NCBI GenBank assembly: GCA_028565635.1
Contig: JAOXYB010046879.1
Location: 1 to 12,213, forward strand
Direction of reading: 5' to 3'
Source of the DNA: Phoronis ovalis
Lineage: Eukaryota; Phoronida; Phoronidae
Length of the DNA stretch: 12,213 bases
The notes beneath the pieces are model-generated. The model did no database searches. It was not told the origin of the DNA and was given only the letters and a program-made list of their open reading frames with translations. The number at the start of each line of letters is the position of its first letter. Position 1 is the first letter of the stretch. Both the position numbers and the translations under genes were made by a program. This document shows positions 10,301-12,213 of this stretch, piece by piece.

Positions 10301-11843
10301 CCGAAATAAACATATACTATTATAAAATTTCATGATTGGTAATGTCTGTCATTCTCTGTTTAAATATTTGTTGTTTGAGTGTTGCAATAGTTAAACTTTC
10401 ATTGCAGTGTTAAATGCTACAAACTTGCCAGGATTGGACAGCTCTGGACTCAGTGACCCTTTTGTAACCATTGAACTTTGTCCAAACTTTCTATTTCCTG
10501 ATGTGGCTGAACAAAAAACTGTGGTGGTTCAACAATGTCTACGACCAGTTTTCAACAAAACATTCCACTTGTAAGTTGTATTTTATGTGATGTATCAGCT
10601 ATATCGATGGTAACATATTGCCCCGTAAAACTGTACGCCATATTAAATGGCATAATGCCTCATTTAACATGGCATACGGTTTTGTGGGGTATCTTGAAAG
10701 AAGCACTCTCTAAACGATCAACATTCAAAATTAATCAGTAACTAAATTTTAAATTTGCGAGTTGTAAACTGTCTATTGACTTCCGTGAGATGGGCGAAGT
10801 TGAAATCCAGGTTGCTCAAATTATTTAATGTTGTTTGATCTACAGTCCTGCAGTAGACAGAGAAAAATTGCTCACAGCGGGTGCAGTTCTTCACATAACA
10901 GTAATGGATCATGATACATTTAAACGTGATGACCTGGCAGGGGAAACATTCATCTCTTTAGCTGCTTTACCAGTATTAAAGATGGGACAGGACTTAGAAT
11001 CTCAACAAGTTGTAATAATCTCTCTTAAACGTCCAGTAGATGGCAATCCTAGTTATCAGGTAAGCACTATACAGTATTTACACACCACTTATATATAATA
11101 CAAATAGAACAATTTATAAATGAACTAATATATTGCAGTTATGCTCAGTAATCAATGGTTCTCCTTCTCATTGTTCTGAACAATACACAAAACCTCTTTG
11201 ACAGGGTGTGTTTGTCTCCTGGGTTATTCTTGAGAACAACAACTTAAAATGACCTCCTGAAAAGTAACTATATTAAATGTCTACTGAAAATCAGTTATTG
11301 AAGTAATTCAGTGTGAACTTTGAATAGTTCTCTTCATATTCGTATTCTGCAAAAAAAATGTGTATTCTCATACTACTGTAGTGATTCCAGAAGATCAGTC
11401 ATAGACATATTTAAAGCACTACTGACAAGTTTATAAACAAAACATTTCCAATGAAATTGTGCGCATTATTTTATTTTTATTTATTATTTAAGATACTCAA
11501 AGATCGTACCCACTGGGATGGAGTTGCAAAAAAATTCGTCAAAAAGCGACAGAAACTCATAGATAACAAGCCGTCACGCACTGATCAACCTAAAATTCGG
11601 AAAAACAGTGACCCAACATGTGATGCCTCAGGAATATTTTGTTTTCTTCCAATTCACTTGGAAACAAATTCAAAAATGTGCAATGAATCAAGAAAATGTA
11701 AATCATCAATTTCTACATTTTCATTTTTTGATAAACATACGGAACAAAAAGAACAGAAAGATTCAAGTTTGCTTTCTGTCACTGGCATTCTATCACTGTT
11801 CGGAGAAAATAAAGACAAGTCCACTGTGACAAACAATTCGTAA
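1310..11843 (+). CDS. Munc13-4/BAIAP3-type Unc13 family protein, 20 exons, 5'-partial
   Basis: Joined exons: 1310-1376, 1859-2150, 2780-2893, 3326-3407, 3773-4098, 4523-4667, 4847-4968, 5283-5583, 5870-6030, 6417-6543, 6790-6858, 7187-7261, 7767-7871, 8236-8514, 8853-8993, 9501-9533, 9815-10073, 10408-10570, 10846-11059, 11493-11843. They total 3426 bases, giving 1141 codons and a TAA. Every intron is GT-AG and phases agree throughout. Residues below are numbered from the CCA at 1310. Order: C2A (about 4-220), helical MUN-type region with MHD1 (about 480-605), MHD2 (about 756-870), C2B (about 888-1020), conserved basic helix (1026-1048), tail (1049-1141). Ca2+-site aspartates are present in C2A (D20, D26, D136, D138, D174/175) and C2B (D910, D916, D975, D977, D983). 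Relatives act at the cytosolic face of membranes, tethering and priming secretory granules through SNAREs and phospholipids. UNC13D and BAIAP3 cannot be separated by eye, and an undivided invertebrate orthologue of both is possible. The N-terminus before C2A is missing or lies in weak upstream exons. Confidence 0.93.
1377..1858 (+). other. intron 1
   Basis: 482 bases, GTAAGT to TATAG, interrupting the Gly codon of the C2A DPNGFSDPY loop. It contains a short AT run near 1450-1465. No exon or mobile element is recognised. Confidence 0.85.
1859..2150 (+). CDS. exon 2: C2A loop, Cys/His and Ser-Pro rich insertion
   Basis: Acceptor CTTTATAG at 1851-1858, donor GTAAGT at 2151. Encodes residues 23-119 plus two bases. 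GFSDPYCIL (D26) is the diagnostic C2 segment, and NKSLNPKWNEVFEM is the conserved strand that follows the family's variable loop. Between them lies a long insertion (about 33-91). It holds a Cys/His cluster, CGCPIGERCQHRHH at 47-60, and Ser-Pro pairs at S61, S67, S71, S75 and S82 (another at S35), followed by KLKKKIGK. Confidence 0.93.
2151..2779 (+). other. intron 2
   Basis: At 629 bases this is the longest intron of the gene, GTAAGT to TTTTAG. An open stretch around 2393-2602 is Ile/Phe/Trp-rich by composition and has no homologous place in the protein. Nothing else is recognised. Confidence 0.85.
2780..2893 (+). CDS. exon 3: C2A, Ca2+-binding loop 3
   Basis: Acceptor GGGTTTTAG at 2771-2779. 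The donor GTTCAT at 2894 is weak beyond the GT. Encodes residues 120-157 and two bases of the next codon. LHIHVWDCDAE is the strand and loop 3 of C2A, with D136 and D138 as ligands. The following helix ending in GLK matches the insertion that C2A of UNC13D and BAIAP3 carries before the DDF-G motif, supporting this exon end despite the poor donor. Confidence 0.9.
2894..3325 (+). other. intron 3
   Basis: 432 bases with weak donor GTTCAT and acceptor TTCTTCAG after a strong T tract. Contains no supported exon. Confidence 0.82.
3326..3407 (+). CDS. exon 4: C2A, DDFIG strand
   Basis: Acceptor CTTCAG at 3320-3325 after a T-rich tract; donor GTAAGT at 3408. Encodes the split Ser at 158 and residues 159-185. 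VDDFIGQLSIPLR is the penultimate strand of C2A, and D174/D175 supply the last Ca2+-site aspartate. The exon ends in phase 0. Confidence 0.9.
3408..3772 (+). other. intron 4
   Basis: 365 bases, GTAAGT to TTGCAG. Open frames on both strands here are chance: exons 4 and 5 join directly inside the C2A fold. Confidence 0.85.
3773..4098 (+). CDS. exon 5: end of C2A and start of helical region
   Basis: Acceptor CTACTTGCAG at 3763-3772, donor GTAAGT at 4099. Encodes residues 186-293 plus two bases. RSWYNIYDR (193-201) and GIVHLDLKF (210-218) are the last C2A strands. From about 235 (SVEDFYKVLQKLM) the sequence becomes helical, matching the linker into the MUN-type region. Confidence 0.92.
4119..4244. 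repeat. imperfect direct repeat pair in intron 5, dispersed-repeat-like
   Basis: AATCTTAAA followed by TGGCAGTCATGCCAAAA at about 4119-4144 recurs with a small insertion as AATCTTAAA then ATGGCTGCCATGTCAAAA at about 4207-4239. The sequence between includes GATTTGAATGAAACTTGG, which has the look of a dispersed invertebrate repeat. Family membership is not established. Confidence 0.45.
4523..4667 (+). CDS. exon 6: helical region before MHD1
   Basis: Acceptor TTTTTTTCAG at 4513-4522, donor GTAAGA at 4668. Completes a split Leu, then residues 295-342. KLSILLEWSIEHEKW is an amphipathic helix at the position where relatives have a similar Leu/Trp-rich helix following the C2A linker. Ends in phase 0. 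Confidence 0.88.
4847..4968 (+). CDS. exon 7: helical region before MHD1
   Basis: Acceptor TATTTTTCAG at 4837-4846, donor GTAAGT at 4969. Encodes residues 343-382 plus two bases. It opens with IDLFENAANKY, and the PPIFPPSF stretch followed by a charged helix matches the FPLS-type segment of UNC13D at the equivalent place. Intron 6, just upstream, is the shortest in the gene (179 bases). Confidence 0.88.
5283..5583 (+). CDS. exon 8: helical region before MHD1
   Basis: Acceptor TCATTACAG at 5274-5282, donor GTAAAG at 5584. Completes the Glu at 383, then residues 384-483. MIYLLNLNPWKDVCEP parallels the Leu-rich helix ending in a Cys-Pro turn in UNC13D. The rest is long amphipathic helix rich in Ser and acidic residues, leading into MHD1. 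Ends in phase 0. Confidence 0.9.
5653..5678 (+). repeat. perfect 11-bp hairpin in intron 8
   Basis: TTACTCTACAG at 5653-5663 pairs perfectly with CTGTAGAGTAA at 5668-5678 across a TTTG loop, 69 bases after the exon 8 donor. No T tract or partner gene suggests a terminator role. It may be the end of a decayed palindromic element or chance. Confidence 0.8.
5870..6030 (+). CDS. exon 9: MHD1, first part
   Basis: Acceptor GTTTTCTAG at 5861-5869, donor GTGAGT at 6031. Encodes residues 484-536 plus two bases. YQKYSVNIAESSKVSLKLYF and the helix after it correspond to the start of the Munc13 homology 1 region, the SNARE-handling core of the family. Confidence 0.9.
6031..6416 (+). other. introns longer than 300 bases in the middle of the gene (intron 9 given; also 7, 11, 13, 14)
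   Basis: Intron 9 (this span) has a G-run near 6064-6071 and the hairpin at 6103-6146. Introns 7 (4969-5282), 11 (6859-7186), 13 (7872-8235) and 14 (8515-8852) are plain AT-rich sequence with GT-AG ends, and I see no further feature in them. Confidence 0.8.
6103..6146 (+). repeat. hairpin with (AT)n core in intron 9
   Basis: AAGGGAC at 6103-6109 pairs with GTCCCTT at 6140-6146. Inside it ATGTGC (6121-6126) pairs with GCACAT (6132-6137). A short (AT)n run lies on the left side. The pairing is real but short and could be chance in this sequence. Confidence 0.4.
6417..6543 (+). CDS. exon 10: MHD1, middle
   Basis: Acceptor TTTTTTCAG at 6408-6416, donor GTGAGT at 6544. Completes the Arg at 537, then residues 538-579. 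RYQCWFEDALIFWLQTF is the Trp-rich MHD1 helix in which relatives have a similar aromatic -F-W- pattern. It continues into a charged helix ending EIDRD. Confidence 0.9.
6790..6858 (+). CDS. exon 11: MHD1, FVP..LVKHSNS motif
   Basis: Acceptor CATTTACAG at 6781-6789, donor GTAGGC at 6859. A 69-base exon, phase 0 at both ends, encoding residues 580-602. FVPVTSLVKHSNSCVDV aligns with the conserved LVPLGELTKHS-type segment of UNC13D, one of the clearest family signatures in the gene. Confidence 0.93.
7187..7261 (+). CDS. exon 12: between MHD1 and MHD2
   Basis: Acceptor CATTTTAG at 7179-7186, donor GTAAGT at 7262. A 75-base exon, phase 0 at both ends, encoding residues 603-627. It carries a Trp (SEWREI) and ends in a helix, MAITKITD, that continues into exon 13 as in UNC13D. 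Confidence 0.88.
7262..7766 (+). other. intron 12
   Basis: 505 bases, GTAAGT to TTTTAG. It holds one 8-bp inverted repeat, CTTGTCAA at 7641-7648 against TTGACAAG at 7657-7664. Nothing else is recognised. Confidence 0.85.
7767..7871 (+). CDS. exon 13: between MHD1 and MHD2
   Basis: Acceptor AATTTTAG at 7759-7766, donor GTAAGA at 7872. Phase 0 at both ends, 35 residues (628-662). TICDGARAYTDKISSIL matches the family helix D-C-L---Y---I-A- at this position. The exon ends in a polar linker. Confidence 0.88.
8236..8514 (+). CDS. exon 14: LCITLNNIEH helix region before MHD2
   Basis: Acceptor TTGTTTTTAG at 8226-8235, donor GTACTG at 8515. Phase 0 at both ends, residues 663-755. LCITLNNIEHIRNYL is the conserved family signature (LC-V-NN-E in relatives), and DDIRRFTEPF precedes MHD2. 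The donor is weaker than average. Read-through into the intron would add about 20 codons and then stop at 8575-8577. Confidence 0.92.
8853..8993 (+). CDS. exon 15: MHD2, first half
   Basis: The acceptor region reads GAGCAG at 8847-8852, a tandem NAGNAG site. The second AG is preferred here, and using the first would add one Gln. Donor GTAAGT at 8994. Phase 0 at both ends, residues 756-802. HMNDLLEYLESNLSTF corresponds to the PLM-YL---L start of MHD2. RVLRRIWNEVLKAM matches the conserved helix with its central Trp. Confidence 0.92.
9054..9127. repeat. 37-base tandem duplication in intron 15
   Basis: Two adjacent 37-base units, 9054-9090 and 9091-9127, differ only at unit positions 11 and 17 (both T to C). 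No gap separates them. It looks like a recent local duplication inside the intron, clear of both splice sites. Confidence 0.93.
9501..9533 (+). CDS. exon 16: 33-base microexon within MHD2
   Basis: Acceptor CATCATTTCAG at 9490-9500, donor GTATGT at 9534. Encodes eleven residues, QLPEYYIKMQE (803-813), phase 0 at both ends, so inclusion or skipping keeps the frame. It falls in the loop between the two conserved MHD2 helical blocks, where relatives are variable in sequence. Strong sites on both sides and a frame-preserving length support it, although its size limits certainty. Confidence 0.78.
9815..10073 (+). CDS. exon 17: MHD2, second half, and first C2B strand
   Basis: Acceptor TTGTTTTCCAG at 9804-9814, donor GTTAGT at 10074. 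Residues 814-899 plus one base. RLKTLKSFFQ matches the RL---L--L---F helix of relatives. An acidic run, TEEDEDND (826-833), follows. LPTEQLILQYYQTLAN is the closing MHD2 helix, equivalent to the S-ELI-KYF segment of UNC13D. ALKVAFMEETHGQATVFVK begins C2B. Confidence 0.93.
10408..10570 (+). CDS. exon 18: C2B loop 1
   Basis: Acceptor TTTCATTGCAG at 10397-10407, donor GTAAGT at 10571. Completes Val at 900, then residues 901-953. NLPGLDSSGLSDPFVTIEL is a classical C2 loop 1 with D910 and D916. PNFLFP followed by a basic/acidic turn and CLRPVFNKTFHF is typical of the Unc13 C-terminal C2, which has a similar P---FP insert. Confidence 0.95.
10621..10689 (+). repeat. long near-perfect inverted repeat (foldback) in intron 18
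   Basis: Arms 10621-10649 and 10661-10689 pair over 29 positions with 24 Watson-Crick matches and an 11-base loop. All five differences are transitions. In the sense RNA three become G-U pairs, leaving two A-C mismatches. Size and pairing resemble a pre-miRNA-like hairpin or a small palindromic repeat fragment. It starts 51 bases after the exon 18 donor, so it is not a mirtron. Confidence 0.8.
10846..11059 (+). CDS. exon 19: C2B loop 3
   Basis: Acceptor TTTGATCTACAG at 10834-10845, donor GTAAGC at 11060. Completes Phe at 954, then residues 955-1025. LHITVMDHDTFKRDDLAGE (969-987) is loop 3, with D975, D977 and D983 as expected Ca2+ ligands. The exon ends at GNPSYQ, matching the NGDP-LQ junction of relatives, in phase 0. 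Confidence 0.95.
11060..11492 (+). other. intron 19 (and intron 17)
   Basis: Intron 19 is 433 bases, GTAAGC to TTTAAG, with nothing recognisable inside. Intron 17 (10074-10407, GTTAGT to TTGCAG) is likewise featureless AT-rich sequence. Confidence 0.83.
11493..11843 (+). CDS. exon 20: last coding exon, conserved helix and variable tail
   Basis: Acceptor TTATTATTTAAG at 11481-11492 (AAG type, weaker than CAG). The frame runs to TAA at 11841-11843. Residues 1026-1048 (ILKDRTHWDGVAKKFVKK and onward) match the conserved C-terminal helix of UNC13D, which has a D---A--FV--R pattern. Residues 1049-1141 resemble nothing I recognise. They are rich in Ser, Lys and Asn, with a short hydrophobic block SLLSVTGILSLFG near the end. 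Staying open for 93 codons in such AT-rich sequence supports translation of the tail. Confidence 0.9.
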   Translation: MLKDRTHWDGVAKKFVKKRQKLIDNKPSRTDQPKIRKNSDPTCDASGIFCFLPIHLETNSKMCNESRKCKSSISTFSFFDKHTEQKEQKDSSLLSVTGILSLFGENKDKSTVTNNS

Positions 11844-12040
11844 TGAGATGAATTAACAATGTGTATAAGCAGATGTGAATTATTTTACAATATTTTAAAA
11901 TTTCAAGTATCAATATTTAAGTAATTTATTTTCTTAATTTAATGTTGTATAGTTGTCTCAAGGGCTAAGAACATTTGTTTGTTCATTTTATCTCTTATGT
12001 GATATTGTTTATTAAAAATTGTACTGCCATTTATCCTCCA
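11844..12040 (+). other. 3' untranslated region (end approximate)
   Basis: AT-rich sequence after the stop, with no open frame of note. It contains several ATTTA-like pentamers. The end is placed a little after the ATTAAA signal by the usual spacing and is not seen directly. Confidence 0.5.
12011..12016 (+). terminator. candidate poly(A) signal ATTAAA
   Basis: ATTAAA, the commonest variant of AATAAA, lies about 170 bases after the stop codon. A GT-rich stretch at about 12068-12095 could be the downstream element. No canonical AATAAA is seen between the stop and the window end. Confidence 0.45.
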
Positions 12041-12213
12041 AAACCATTGGATAATATCATGAAATAACTTATTTGTTACTTCGTTTGTATTGTTACTATA
12101 TATTTGTGGCTTAAGGACTAGAGATACAAAAAAATAGTTATTTGACTATAACTTTCTTTGTTAATTTTCATAACCAAAATGAAGAGATAGACAGGTAAAA
12201 GTATACATTTTTG

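Noticed and set aside
1-12213. Bacterial, phage, CRISPR, defence-type or operon system
   Set aside because: GT-AG introns with consistent phases and a metazoan Unc13-family protein explain the window. No repeat-spacer array, ribosome binding sites or gene clusters are present.

Overview
The window is a stretch of AT-rich animal nuclear DNA holding most of one intron-containing gene on the + strand. Twenty coding exons (1310 to 11843) can be joined through GT-AG introns of 179 to 629 bases with consistent reading phase. They give one open frame of 1141 codons plus a stop. The protein belongs to the Munc13-4 (UNC13D)/BAIAP3 branch of the Unc13 family, known in Drosophila as staccato/unc-13-4. 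Its order is C2A, helical MUN region with MHD1, MHD2, C2B, then a short conserved helix and a tail. No C1 domain is visible in the window. The protein start is probably missing: the first secure exon already lies at the beginning of C2A, while vertebrate relatives have roughly a hundred residues before it.

The host looks like an invertebrate metazoan. The evidence is the single-copy-style UNC13D/BAIAP3 sequence, many small introns, high A+T and scattered dispersed-repeat fragments. A mollusc, especially a bivalve, is a reasonable guess, but this is inference from general appearance and not a demonstrated assignment.

Layout: 1-1309 is upstream sequence with no secure exon. A possible first coding exon (962-1090) can be joined in phase to exon 1, but is unproven. 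1310-3900 encodes C2A, which carries an unusual Cys/His and Ser-Pro rich insertion. 3900-8514 encodes the helical MUN-type region including MHD1. 8853-10073 encodes MHD2, interrupted by a 33-base microexon. 10060-11059 encodes C2B. 11493-11843 encodes the C-terminus. 11844-12213 holds the 3' UTR with an ATTAAA poly(A) signal candidate. No gene is supported on the - strand, and the other open frames are chance frames in introns or shadows of exons.

The family is known to tether and prime secretory granules, lysosome-related organelles or dense-core vesicles through SNARE binding by the MUN region and Ca2+/phospholipid binding by the two C2 domains. Both C2 domains here keep the five aspartate positions expected for Ca2+ binding. 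I see no novel multi-gene system. The points worth checking are the C2A insertion, splicing features (microexon, run of frame-neutral exons, tandem acceptor), the lineage-specific tail, and several intronic foldback or duplicated elements, mainly the near-perfect hairpin at 10621-10689.
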